A stretch of DNA of 64,000 bases, from contig NZ_MOBR01000015.1 in the NCBI RefSeq assembly GCF_003732705.1, positions 62,001 to 126,000 on the forward strand, read 5' to 3'. This DNA comes from Pseudomonas frederiksbergensis. Its GTDB lineage: Bacteria > Pseudomonadota > Gammaproteobacteria > Pseudomonadales > Pseudomonadaceae. A model generated the notes under the pieces. The model made no database searches, was not told the DNA's origin, and saw nothing but the letters and a program-made list of their open reading frames with translations. The first letter of the stretch is position 1, and each line of letters begins with the position of its first letter. Shown here one piece after another: positions 51,487 through 60,300 of this stretch. Both the position numbers and the translations under genes were made by a program.

Positions 51487-51579
51487 CTGTGGGAGCGGGC
51501 TTGCTCGCGAAAGCGGTGGGTCAGGCGATATCCATGTTGACTGTGCCGCCCTCTTCGCGAGCAAGCCCGCTCCCACAGG
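51487..51579. repeat. REPIN in the reductase leader
   Basis: Arms CTGTGGGAGCGGGCTTGCTC and its complement. It lies between the reductase start codon and the promoter element at 51651-51686 and adds about 93 bases to the leader. Confidence 0.9.
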
Positions 51580-51650
51580 GATTGCGCCGGGAGTCGGGCT
51601 CTGCGGCCCGTTTTCGATGGGGCGACTATGAACCTGCGGCGCAGCGCGTT

Positions 51651-51686
51651 ACAGACCCACCTGAAACCTAAAAAACCGTATCAGAG
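51651..51686 (-). promoter_or_regulatory. Bipartite promoter element, degenerate copy facing the reductase
   Basis: Read on the minus strand it gives TCTGATACGG followed by TTTTTT and, 30 bases after the first half-site, TCTGTA. It aligns in register with the 11727 copy (TCTGATCCGC, TTTTT, GTCTGT). It points towards the siroheme reductase and lies back to back with the ccoN4 copy. Confidence 0.6.
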
Positions 51687-51715
51687 CGCGGCAGATGGCC
51701 GCAGGCATGCTCCAT

Positions 51716-51752
51716 ATCTGATCCGCATAAATCGAGTTTTCCTGAGTCTGTT
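51716..51752 (+). promoter_or_regulatory. Bipartite promoter element, ccoN4 copy
   Basis: ATCTGATCCGC, 14 bases, CCTGAGTCTGTT: both blocks identical, with identical spacing, to 11727-11763. It ends 79 bases before the ccoN start. No FNR/Anr-type TTGAT-N4-ATCAA was found in this intergenic region. Confidence 0.75.
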
Positions 51753-51831
51753 TTGTTTCCGGCAAGGTTCCTACAGTGCATCCCATGCCAGACCGGGTGG
51801 CCTGGCAAGACTTTGCATGGATGAACTGACC

Positions 51832-53259
51832 ATGAGCACAGCAACAATCGGACAGGCCTACAACTACAAGGTCGTCCGCCAATTCATCGTGGCAACCATT
51901 GTCTGGGGTGTGGTGGGCATGGCCATGGGCGTGTGGATCGCCTCGCAACTGGTGTGGCCCGAGATGAACCTCGACCTGCCGTGGACCACCTTCGGCCGCT
52001 TGCGCCCGCTGCACACCAGCCTGGTGATTTTCGGCTTTGCCGGCAGCGCGCAATTCGCCGCCAGTTACTACGCGGTGCAGCGCACCTGCCAGGTGCGGCT
52101 GTACTCGGACACGCTCGCCGCGTTCACCTTCTGGGGCTGGCAATCGGTGATCGTGATCATGCTGATCAGCCTGCCGCTGGGCTACACCACCACCAAGGAA
52201 TACGCCGAGATCGAGTTCTCCGGCGCGGTGTGGATGACGGTGGTGTGGGTCGCTTACGCCATCGTGTTCTTCACCACCGTGGTGCAGCGCAAGACTAAGC
52301 ACATCTATGTCGGCAACTGGTTCTTCGGCGCGTTTATCGTGGTGATCGCCATGCTGCACGTGGTCAATCACCTGTCGATTCCGGTGGGCTGGTTCAAGTC
52401 GTACCCGGTGTATTCCGGGGCCACCGACGCCATGGTGCAGTGGTGGTACGGGCACAACGCGGTAGGTTTCTTCCTGACCACCGGGTTCCTCGGGATGATG
52501 TATTACTTCGTGCCCAAACAAGTGGGGCGGCCGGTGTATTCCTACCGGTTGTCGATCGTGCATTTCTGGGCACTGATCACCCTGTACATCTGGGCCGGAC
52601 CGCACCACTTGCACTACACGGCGCTGCCAGACTGGGCGCAGTCCCTCGGCATGGCGATGTCGCTGATCCTGCTGGCGCCGAGCTGGGGCGGGATGATCAA
52701 CGGCATGATGACGCTCTCGGGCGCGTGGCATAAGTTGCGCACCGACCCGATCCTGCGCTTCCTCGTACTGTCCCTGGCGTTCTACGGCATGTCCACGTTC
52801 GAGGGGCCGATGATGGCGATCAAAACCGTCAACGCCCTCTCCCACTACACCGACTGGACCATCGGCCACGTCCACGCCGGCGCCCTCGGTTGGGTGGCGA
52901 TGATCACCTTCGGCGCGATCTACCACATGGTGCCGAAAGTCTTCGGCCGGCCGCAGATGCACAGCGTCGGCCTGATCAACGCGCACTTCTGGCTGGCGAC
53001 CATCGGCACCGTGCTCTACATCGCGTCGATGTGGGTCAACGGCATCACCCAAGGCCTGATGTGGCGCGCGATCAACGACGACGGCACGCTGACTTATTCC
53101 TTCGTCGAAGCCTTGCAGGCCAGCCATCCGGGGTTTGTCGTGCGGTTTACCGGTGGCGTGTTCTTCCTCAGCGGCATGCTGCTGATGGCGTACAACACCT
53201 GGCGCACCGTGCGGGTGGCGGACGTGTCCATGGCTGAGCACGAAGCGCAGATTGCGTGA
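51832..53259 (+). CDS. ccoN: Orphan cbb3-type oxidase subunit I, CcoN4-like
   Basis: 475 residues with about 12 membrane helices. Heme- and copper-binding His segments are present: RPLHTSLVIFGF, WWYGHNAVGFF, AGPHHLHYTALPDW and IGHVHAGALGW. No ccoO or ccoP gene follows; only a small membrane-protein gene does. In P. aeruginosa the orphan CcoN4 (PA4133) combines with CcoO/P from the main operons and supports growth with cyanide and in biofilms. Start at 51832 matches family N-termini (MSTATIGQAYNYKVVRQF). Context (siroheme reductase, DUF934) is the same as in PA4129-PA4134. Confidence 0.93.
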   Translation: MSTATIGQAYNYKVVRQFIVATIVWGVVGMAMGVWIASQLVWPEMNLDLPWTTFGRLRPLHTSLVIFGFAGSAQFAASYYAVQRTCQVRLYSDTLAAFTFWGWQSVIVIMLISLPLGYTTTKEYAEIEFSGAVWMTVVWVAYAIVFFTTVVQRKTKHIYVGNWFFGAFIVVIAMLHVVNHLSIPVGWFKSYPVYSGATDAMVQWWYGHNAVGFFLTTGFLGMMYYFVPKQVGRPVYSYRLSIVHFWALITLYIWAGPHHLHYTALPDWAQSLGMAMSLILLAPSWGGMINGMMTLSGAWHKLRTDPILRFLVLSLAFYGMSTFEGPMMAIKTVNALSHYTDWTIGHVHAGALGWVAMITFGAIYHMVPKVFGRPQMHSVGLINAHFWLATIGTVLYIASMWVNGITQGLMWRAINDDGTLTYSFVEALQASHPGFVVRFTGGVFFLSGMLLMAYNTWRTVRVADVSMAEHEAQIA

Positions 53260-53267
53260 GGGTCGGG

Positions 53268-53489
53268 ATGATGGAGATGCTGTTGAATCTGTTTGGCGTC
53301 GTGGGGTTTTGGCTGGCGATCGAGTATTGCCTGAAGCATCAGACGCCCGAGAGCCTGGAGGATGCGAGTTTGATGCCGTTTGCCGATGACCCGGAGGTGG
53401 CGAAGCGGGTGGAATTGGCGACAGGGAAGCAGGTGAAAGCGGTGGCGCCGGAAGAGGTTAAGCCTGGGTGGGGGAATTTGGAGGTTTGA
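53268..53489 (+). CDS. Small membrane protein next to ccoN4 (PA4134-like)
   Basis: 73 residues. One N-terminal membrane helix (MLLNLFGVVGFWLAIEYCL) is followed by an acidic/basic soluble tail. GAGGG lies a few bases before the ATG; nearby ATGs at 53271 and 53277 are equally possible. It begins 9 bases after the ccoN stop, so the two are co-transcribed. By size and place it could be a CcoQ-like subunit or assembly helper of the CcoN4 oxidase; this is inference. Confidence 0.75.
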   Translation: MMEMLLNLFGVVGFWLAIEYCLKHQTPESLEDASLMPFADDPEVAKRVELATGKQVKAVAPEEVKPGWGNLEV

Positions 53490-53490
53490 T

Positions 53491-53595
53491 GATCGTTCCC
53501 ATGCTCCGCGTGGGAATGCCTCAAGGGACGCTCCGCGTTCCAATGGGACGCGGAGCGTCCCGGGCTGCATTCCCACGCGGAGCATGGGAACGATC
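53491..53595. repeat. 105-bp palindromic repeat, copy 8
   Basis: Begins GATCGTTCCCATGCTCCGCG, right after the small membrane-protein gene. Confidence 0.9.
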
Positions 53596-53623
53596 ACACA
53601 AGCACGCGGTTTGCTCCCTTTCC

Positions 53624-53646
53624 CCCTCTCCCCTCTGGGGAGAGGG
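53624..53646. repeat. Short GC-rich palindrome CCCTCTCCCC / GGGGAGAGGG
   Basis: A perfect 10-bp stem with loop TCT, followed by the GGCTGGGGTGAGGGG sequence common downstream of such elements. It may act as a terminator between convergent genes, but no T-run follows on the plus strand. Confidence 0.7.
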
Positions 53647-53684
53647 CTGGGGTGAGGGGTGGCTCTTCAGGCTGGCAAGAAACT

Positions 53685-54179
53685 TCAGCCGCGCTCGCGG
53701 GGTATCAGGCTCTGCAGCTGCTGCGCCAGAAAGTTCGCATCGAAGGCAAAGGTATCCGGGTCTTTCAAACCATTGGTTTTGCGCCATTGCCAATTGGTTG
53801 CCGGCGGCAGGCACACCAGGGAAATGCTGCCGTAACGCGCGGCCGTCAGGCCCATCACCGCCAGGGAAATCTGGCCACCCACGCCCATCACATCCGGCAC
53901 GAATTCCACCGGTTTGCCGGCAATCACAATCGTCAGTTTCTCGGTCTTGAAGGTCGACGTCTCGACCGGCACGCTCGGCCCGGATGCGACGTACAGCTCG
54001 CGGCTCACCTCCAGCAGGTTCGGCGCACCCACCGGTTCCAGCCAGTGCTGGATCTGATCGAACAGCTCACCAATGCGCGTCGCCCACACGGCCGATTGCG
54101 ACTCAAACAATTGCTTCTTGTGCGCTTCGCTTTCTGCGTAGTGGCGAAGCATCTCGCCCAGTTGCTGTACGTCGTCCAT
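53685..54179 (-). CDS. Conserved-looking protein of unknown function
   Basis: 164 residues, no signal peptide or membrane helix. The N-terminal 50 residues are helical (LGEMLRHYAESEAHKKQLFE). The rest is probably mixed alpha/beta with VETSTFKTEKLTIVIAGKPV and a Cys in SISLVCLPPATNW. I do not recognise the family. AAAGGA precedes the start, and codon use is like the neighbours, so it is a real gene. It sits alone between ccoN4 and the AraC gene. Confidence 0.7.
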   Translation of the reverse strand: MDDVQQLGEMLRHYAESEAHKKQLFESQSAVWATRIGELFDQIQHWLEPVGAPNLLEVSRELYVASGPSVPVETSTFKTEKLTIVIAGKPVEFVPDVMGVGGQISLAVMGLTAARYGSISLVCLPPATNWQWRKTNGLKDPDTFAFDANFLAQQLQSLIPRERG

Positions 54180-54249
54180 TGCGGTGTTCCTTTGGTTGAA
54201 GCGGTGCTGCGGACTTTGAGCATGGCAGATGCCAGCGACCGGCGTACGA

Positions 54250-55011
54250 CTAAAAGCGTGAGCGGTACTGGCTGGGGGTCATGGCCAGGTGTTTGCGAAA
54301 GGCACTGCCCATGTGCGACTGATGGGCGAACCCGGCGTCCAGGGCAATGCTGGCCAATGGCAGGTCGGTTTGCTCGATCATCCGTCGAGCGGCCTGAAGC
54401 CTGACTTCAATCAGGTAGGCGTGCGGCGTGAGGCCAATGGTTCGGGTGAAGTCGCGCAGAAACCGCAGTTCGTTGTGTCCGTAAGTGACGGCCAACTGCT
54501 CCAGACGCAAGGGTTGATGGAACTGTTCGGCAATCTGGTCCAGTACCCGGGTGAACGCCTTGGGTGGGGTCCGGTAATCACTTTGCACACTCGCCTGCCC
54601 CACCAGCTGCAATGCCGCGTGTTCGAGCGCTAGACCGTCGGGTTGCGGATCGAGCAACAGGCGGCGCAACGTTCGGGCCAATCCCAGCGCCTGGCTTTGG
54701 CCCAGTGACTGCACGCGATGATTGACCGACGGCAAGTGCTGACGGGCAAACTGCTCGTCCAGGCGCAACAGCAGGTATTCGCCGCCACTGTCTGACTCGG
54801 AAAACACCTCGACGCCGACCGGGGTATGCGCCAATACGCCGGGCAGTGTGTCGAAGTCCACCCGGCGGTCGGAATCGATGGCATGCACGCCTTGCTGGCG
54901 CTCCAGGGTCACGCCCAGCGTGTGCCATTGCGCCGGATCCCGGGCGCTGTAGGCCGCGCGCGGCAGCAGTTGCAGGCAAAGTCTGTCGCCCAGCAGGCGG
55001 TGGCTCAGCAT
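54250..55011 (-). CDS. AraC-family transcriptional regulator
   Basis: 253 residues. An N-terminal cupin-like sensing region (e.g. HTPVGVEVFSESDSGGEYLL) precedes a C-terminal double helix-turn-helix: PLRLEQLAVTYGHNELRFLR and LASIALDAGFAHQSHMGSAF, ending in MTPSQYR. The start at 55011 follows AGGAAA; an upstream ATG at 55053 is less likely. It is divergent from the racemase gene with a 78-base gap, so it may control it. Confidence 0.92.
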   Translation of the reverse strand: MLSHRLLGDRLCLQLLPRAAYSARDPAQWHTLGVTLERQQGVHAIDSDRRVDFDTLPGVLAHTPVGVEVFSESDSGGEYLLLRLDEQFARQHLPSVNHRVQSLGQSQALGLARTLRRLLLDPQPDGLALEHAALQLVGQASVQSDYRTPPKAFTRVLDQIAEQFHQPLRLEQLAVTYGHNELRFLRDFTRTIGLTPHAYLIEVRLQAARRMIEQTDLPLASIALDAGFAHQSHMGSAFRKHLAMTPSQYRSRF

Positions 55012-55089
55012 GTGAAATTTCCTGATAGATCGACGCTCGGATCCACGGGACACTCTCCATCAAAGGGTAGCCAACCACAGGAGCACAGC

Positions 55090-55782
55090 ATGCGCACCAT
55101 CGGCCTTATCGGCGGCATGAGCTGGGAGTCCAGCGCCGAATACTATCGCCTGATCAACCAACAGGTCCGCGACCGCCTCGGGCCGTTGCGCTCGGCGCAA
55201 TTGCTAATGTACAGCGTCGACTTCGGGCCTGTCGAACAGGCCCAGCACGCCGGGCGCTGGGACGATGCAGCGGCGATTCTGGTGGATGCCGCGCGCAGGC
55301 TTGAGGCCGGCGGCGCCGAGTGCGTGGTGTTGTGTACCAACACGATGCACAAGGTTGCCGGGCAGATTCAGGCGGCGATTGGCATTCCGTTCCTGCACAT
55401 CGCTGACCCGACTGGTCAAGCGGCAGTGAATGCCGGGACGCTGAACGTCGGGTTGCTGGGCACCGCGTTTACCATGGAACAGGATTTCCTCAAGGAGCGC
55501 CTGACGGCCAAGGGATTGACGGTCCTGGTGCCGGAAGCCGAGGAACGCCAGGCCGTGCACCGGATCATCTACGACGAACTGTGCGTCGGGGTGATCAGTG
55601 AAACGTCGCGCAAGGTCTACCAGCAAGTGATCGAGTCGCTGACCCGGCGCGGCGCCCAGGCGATCATCCTCGGTTGCACGGAAATCGGCCTGCTGATCAA
55701 ACCCGAGCACAGCGCCCTGCCCCTGCTCGACACCACCGAACTGCATGCCCGGGCGGCGGTGGCGTTTGCCTTGGGCGACTGA
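55090..55782 (+). CDS. Aspartate/glutamate racemase family protein
   Basis: 230 residues. Begins MRTIGLIGGMSWESSAEYY; the two catalytic cysteines typical of PLP-independent racemases appear in VVLCTNTMHK (near residue 83) and IILGCTEIGLL (near residue 198). Likely interconverts L- and D-aspartate or a related acid. CAGGAG precedes the ATG at 55090. The divergent AraC gene suggests inducible use of D-amino acids. Confidence 0.93.
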   Translation: MRTIGLIGGMSWESSAEYYRLINQQVRDRLGPLRSAQLLMYSVDFGPVEQAQHAGRWDDAAAILVDAARRLEAGGAECVVLCTNTMHKVAGQIQAAIGIPFLHIADPTGQAAVNAGTLNVGLLGTAFTMEQDFLKERLTAKGLTVLVPEAEERQAVHRIIYDELCVGVISETSRKVYQQVIESLTRRGAQAIILGCTEIGLLIKPEHSALPLLDTTELHARAAVAFALGD

Positions 55783-55783
55783 C

Positions 55784-56305
55784 TCAACCGGCCTTGGGCG
55801 TGGAACGCAGCCGCGCCATGCTCAAGGCATCCACCAGCACGCCGTCACGCACGGCGTAGTCGCGCAACAGACCTTCGTCTTTAAAACCGAATTTGCGGTA
55901 CAGCCCGATGGCCGCAGCGTTGTCGGCGTACACCGAAAGCTCGACCCGGCGCAGGTTCATCCAGTTGTCAGCGACGTCCAGCGCCGTCGCCAGCAACTTC
56001 GAGCCGATGCCCCTGCCCTGCCATTCCCCGGCGACGCCCATGCCAATACTGCCGGCGTGACTGCGGCGAATGCGCGAAAACTGCTCCAGACCGATATTGC
56101 CGATGACCACCCCTTGATGCAGCGCTATCAATTGCACCACGCGCTCGTTCTCCGGCATCAGGCGTTTGCGCCAGACTTCGGTAGATTGAAACGGCATTTG
56201 CAACACCTGACGGGTGATCGCGGGATCGTTGTAGAGCGCGGTGATACCGTCGATGTGGGTTTCGCTGAAACGCTGAATGGTGATGTTGGCGTCGGTGGTC
56301 GGCAT
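55784..56305 (-). CDS. GNAT-family N-acetyltransferase
   Basis: 173 residues. The acetyl-CoA loop is seen as GVAGEWQGRGIGSKLLATAL (R/QxxGxG/A), followed by LSVYADNAAAIGLYRKFGF, as in RimJ/RimL- and PhnO-like members. Substrate unknown. CGGAAG precedes the start at 56305. It converges on the racemase gene with one base between the stops. Confidence 0.92.
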   Translation of the reverse strand: MPTTDANITIQRFSETHIDGITALYNDPAITRQVLQMPFQSTEVWRKRLMPENERVVQLIALHQGVVIGNIGLEQFSRIRRSHAGSIGMGVAGEWQGRGIGSKLLATALDVADNWMNLRRVELSVYADNAAAIGLYRKFGFKDEGLLRDYAVRDGVLVDALSMARLRSTPKAG

Positions 56306-56426
56306 GGTGATTCTTCCGTGAAACGTACATGGCCCCCCACTCTAAACCAACCGCAACAGCATCCGGTAGGATGCTGTCGAAGACTGTGATCCTTTGATCC
56401 CGGCATCGGCATACACCGCCAATCCC

Positions 56427-56447
56427 TGTGGGAGCGAGCTTGCTCCA
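56427..56447. repeat. Truncated REP arm before array 1
   Basis: TGTGGGAGCGAGCTTGCTCC then breaks off into AGAAAAAGGGG, the start of the sequence holding the 17-bp repeat. It looks like an older REP copy cut by later events. Confidence 0.65.
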
Positions 56448-56455
56448 GAAAAAGG

Positions 56456-56472
56456 GGACGCATTTATTTAAC
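56456..56472 (+). repeat. 17-bp direct repeat, left copy
   Basis: GGACGCATTTATTTAAC; an identical copy lies at 60680-60696 in the same orientation. Similar A/T-rich motifs are, to my memory, found at the ends of REP-associated (IS200-like) transposase genes. Confidence 0.7.
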
Positions 56473-56490
56473 AGACTCACTCAAGCGCCG

Positions 56491-57270
56491 TAGGAGCAAA
56501 GCTTGCTCGCGAAAGCGGTTTCACAGTCAACATTGAGGGTGGCTGACACGACGCTTTCGCGGGCAAGTCGAATCGTCGCACCGCTCGCTCCTACAGGGGA
56601 TCGGTGGTGTACACAAATGTTGTGCATGGCGCTGAACCATTGTGGGAGCGAGCTTGCTCGCGAAGGCGGTTTCACATTCAAGATTGAGGGTGGCTGACAC
56701 GACGCTTTCGCGGGCAAGCCTCGCTCCTACGGGGATTGGCGGTGTACGTAGATGTTGTGCATGGCGCCAAATCAGTGTGGGAGCGAGCTTGCTCGCGATG
56801 GCGGTTTCACATTCAAGATTGAGGGTGGCTGACACGACGCTTTCGCGGGCAAGCCTCGCTCCTACGGGGATTGGCGGTGTACACACATGTTGTGCATGGC
56901 GCCAAATCAGTGTGGGAGCGAGCCTGCTCGCGAAGGCGGTTTCACATTCAAGATTGAGGGTGGCTGACACGACGCTTTCGCGGGCAAGCCTCGCTCCTAC
57001 GGGGATTGGCGGTGTACACACATGTTGTGCATGGCGCCAAATCAGTGTGGGAGCGAGCCTGCTCGCGATGGCGGTTTCACATTCAAGATTGAGGGTGGCT
57101 GACACGACGCTTTCGCGGGCAAGCCTCGCTCCTACAGGGGATCGTGTCGCATACAAATTCCTGACTCACCACAAAACCACTGTGGGAGCGAGCCTGCTCG
57201 CGAAGGCGTCGTGTCAGTCAACATCAATAGGGAATGATCCACCGCATTCGCGAGCAGGCTCGCTCCCACA
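56491..57270. repeat. Tandem REPIN array 1, about 135-bp unit
   Basis: REPIN units start at 56491, 56641, 56776, 56911, 57046 and 57181; from the second on the spacing is exactly 135 bp. Each unit holds a GTGGGAGCGAG arm, a spacer with TTCACATTCAAGATTGAGGG, a facing GGCAAGCCTCGCTCCTAC arm and a link with TGTTGTGCATGGCGC. The first unit has a 15-base longer arm (AAGTCGAATCGTCGCACCGC). This fills most of the 1070-base gap before the large repeat protein. No gene is supported inside it. Confidence 0.93.
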
Positions 57271-57375
57271 AGGGTTTACCCCTGACCATCCGTCGCCACT
57301 GTCAGATCTGACAGTAGCCACCGCTCCCCTGTCATCGGCGTAATAACCCAACGCCTCTCCCGACAGGAGCACATC

Positions 57376-60300
57376 ATGCCTACCCCCATCGCAAGCCCTT
57401 TGCTGCTCAAAGAACTCGACATCCCCGGTCGCACCGGTCCCGTCAGCACAGCGCCCGATGTGTGGGGTATCAACATCGCCGCCGCGCTGGACAATTTTCC
57501 GCGTCAGGGTTTGCAGTGCCGGGCCGGGCCGTGGGGGGTGATGGGTGTGGGGGACGTGCTGCGGATTTTCTGGGGCGCGGGCAATCAGGTGCTGCAGGAC
57601 ACCATCGACCCGGAAGAGGTCAACAAGGAACTGACCCAGTTTGTGCCGTCGCGGCATCTCACCGAAGGCGCGTTCGATGTGTCCTACACCGTGCAGCGCG
57701 TGGGTCAAACGGCCGAGCCGTCGGAGGTGATGAAGGTGCTGGTCAAGCTCACCCGCCCCGGCGGCCATGACGACAACGACCAGCCCGGTCACTCGAAACT
57801 GGTGATGAAATTGCCGCAGCCGATCATCGACGGCGGCATCGATCAGGACAACGTCGGCGCCGGCGTGCTGATGTTGTGCGACCGCTACCCGAACATCGCG
57901 GCAGGCGATGTGATTCAGGTGACCTGGGGCGGCGTCTTCGTCCTCAGCCCGCCACTGACCCAGGACCAGGCTGACGGCAGAGTCGCCATCACGTTGCTGA
58001 TCGACGAAGCCACCATCCGCAAGGCCGGCGACTCGGACTCCAGAGGGTTGGCAGTGGCGTTCGAAGTCTATGACCGGGTCGATAACCGCTCCGAAGACTG
58101 GAGCTCTGAGCAGCGGGTGGTGGTCAATCTGGATGTGACCTTGCTGCAAGCGCCGTTGCTGAAAGAGAGCCAAGGCAACGTGCTCGACCTCGATGAATTG
58201 GGCAACAACAACGGCACGGCCCAGGTCTGGGCGGTGGATGACACCCACTTCAAAAATGGCGACACGCTGTTCGTCCGGGTTCGCGGCACCCCGCACGAAG
58301 GCGCGCCGATCGACATTGAACTGCCCGGCGAGGTACTGAGCGGCCTGCCCGTTGCGTGGGAAGTCACAATCGAAAATGCCCTGCTGCGGCGACTGGCCAA
58401 GTCGCAAATGGTGCTCTCCTATCGCCTGCAAAAGGCCGACGGCTCCCCGGACCTGCACTCCAAAGGCCGCTTCATCAGCGTGATCGGCGAGCTGCAACTG
58501 CTCAAAGCCCCGATTGCCGTGGACGCCCAGCAAGGGGCGATCGACCCGGACCTGACCAGCACGCAGATAAAAATCCTCTATGACGAATCGTTCAATGCCG
58601 GCGACGCCATCAAACTGTTCTGGCTCGGCACCCGCCCCGATTTCACCACCTACTTGCCCGACCTGCCATTGCACTCGATCAGCCGTGGAGAGGCCGAGGC
58701 CAAGGAGCCGCTGTTCATTGATGTGGACGGCCAGCACCTGCGGGAAATCAACGGCGGCACGCTGGAACTGTATTACCAGTTGCTCAGCGATGACGCGGTG
58801 GTCGCAACGATGAACCGGGTCAACGCCACCCATGCCATCCGCGAGTCGGAGCACTTGCCGCTGCTGAACGTCGGTGAACCGCGCCTGGAATTGCCAGAGC
58901 CGACGGTGGCGGGCGTGGTCGACGGCGCACTGCCACCAGATCGGCCAGGCACCACGCTGACCGTGAACTACCTGCTGACCCTGCCAGGCGACCGAGTAAC
59001 CCGTGAATGGGTCGGTTCGAAAACCGGGAAAGACATTGACTGGGTGGATCTGTCGTCGTTTACGGCAGGCAAACCGGTGCCGTTTACCATCAAGGCTGAA
59101 CTGATCAAGGGCAATGAAGGCGGGATGGTGTCGGCTTCGTATTTTATTGAGCGGGCGAATGAACGGACCAAATATGCGAATGCGTTGGTGTTTAGCGTGG
59201 GTGTGGCGTTGGAATTAAAAGCGCCGCAGATCAAACAAGCCCCTGGCACCACGCTCAATCCGGTGGCTGCCAAAGACGTTTTGACTGCTGTCGTGGACTA
59301 CGACGACATGCAGGTCGGCGACAAGATTACCGTCACCTGGGCTGCCGCCGCTGGCAGACCGGCCGAAGGTTCTCACACCACAACGTCGATCGATATTGTG
59401 ACGGTGAGTCCAAAAGAAGTGCCGCTGCCGAACTCGTTAGTGGCGTTTTGTCTGGGGACCACCGTCACCGTGACGTATAGCGTCACGCGCGGCAGTGACC
59501 CCGCCCAACCTTCGCGCCCGTTGCTATTGAATGTCCTCAATATTCCGAGCGGCGACTTGCCCACACCGACCATCGCGGGTGTAACGGCAAGGGATCTGAA
59601 CGTCGCTGGGCTGAAGGGTGATGACAAATTGGCCGTGAACGAGTGGCTGTTGCAACTTAGCGGTCAACGGGTGTGGCTGAGTTTTAAAGGAATAAAAGAA
59701 AACGGTGCTGAAGATGAGTTGATCATTTGGGAAGGTCCGGCTCATAACGCATCGTCAGGGCTGGAGACACCGGCACCTATTGATTGGTTGAGGACGTTGA
59801 AGGAGGGTTCGGAGTTGACCGTTACGTTTATGGTCAACTTTGACAAGGTGGCGGATAGAGCGATGGCGGTTAGGTTTCCGGTGCGGGGTTATACCGTCAA
59901 GGCTATCGAACTGGTTGACCCAACCATTACCTCGGTAAAAGGCTCGCTGAGTGGACTGGAGATTCCCAACGGTCGCGACACTTTCGAAACCAGCGTGACC
60001 TTGACCGGAGAGGCCACCAAAGGACAGAAGGTGCAGATTTTCGATGGCACGACACCTATGGACGAAACCACTGCTGATGAGAACACCGGTATCTGGACGC
60101 TAGACGTGTCGGAATTGAGCGTGGCAGCCCACAGTTTTACCGCCAAGGCCCTAAATGATTCGGGCGAGACGTCGGAGAAATGGCTCATTACGGTTAAACA
60201 AACTCTGCAATATGACTTAACAACCTTTGAAGACGGAACATTCGGTGGATGGCAGCGAGGGCCTGCTACAGATCCACAAGATTGGAGCATTAGGCTGAGG

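Noticed and set aside
51454..51831. An Anr/FNR box for ccoN4
   Set aside because: I looked for TTGAT-N4-ATCAA on both strands and found none; the shared TCTGAT/TCTGTT element is the better-supported signal.
51628..51831. An N-terminal extension of ccoN by 68 residues
   Set aside because: The extension has no family similarity and would cover the promoter element; the ATG at 51832 matches known CcoN N-termini.
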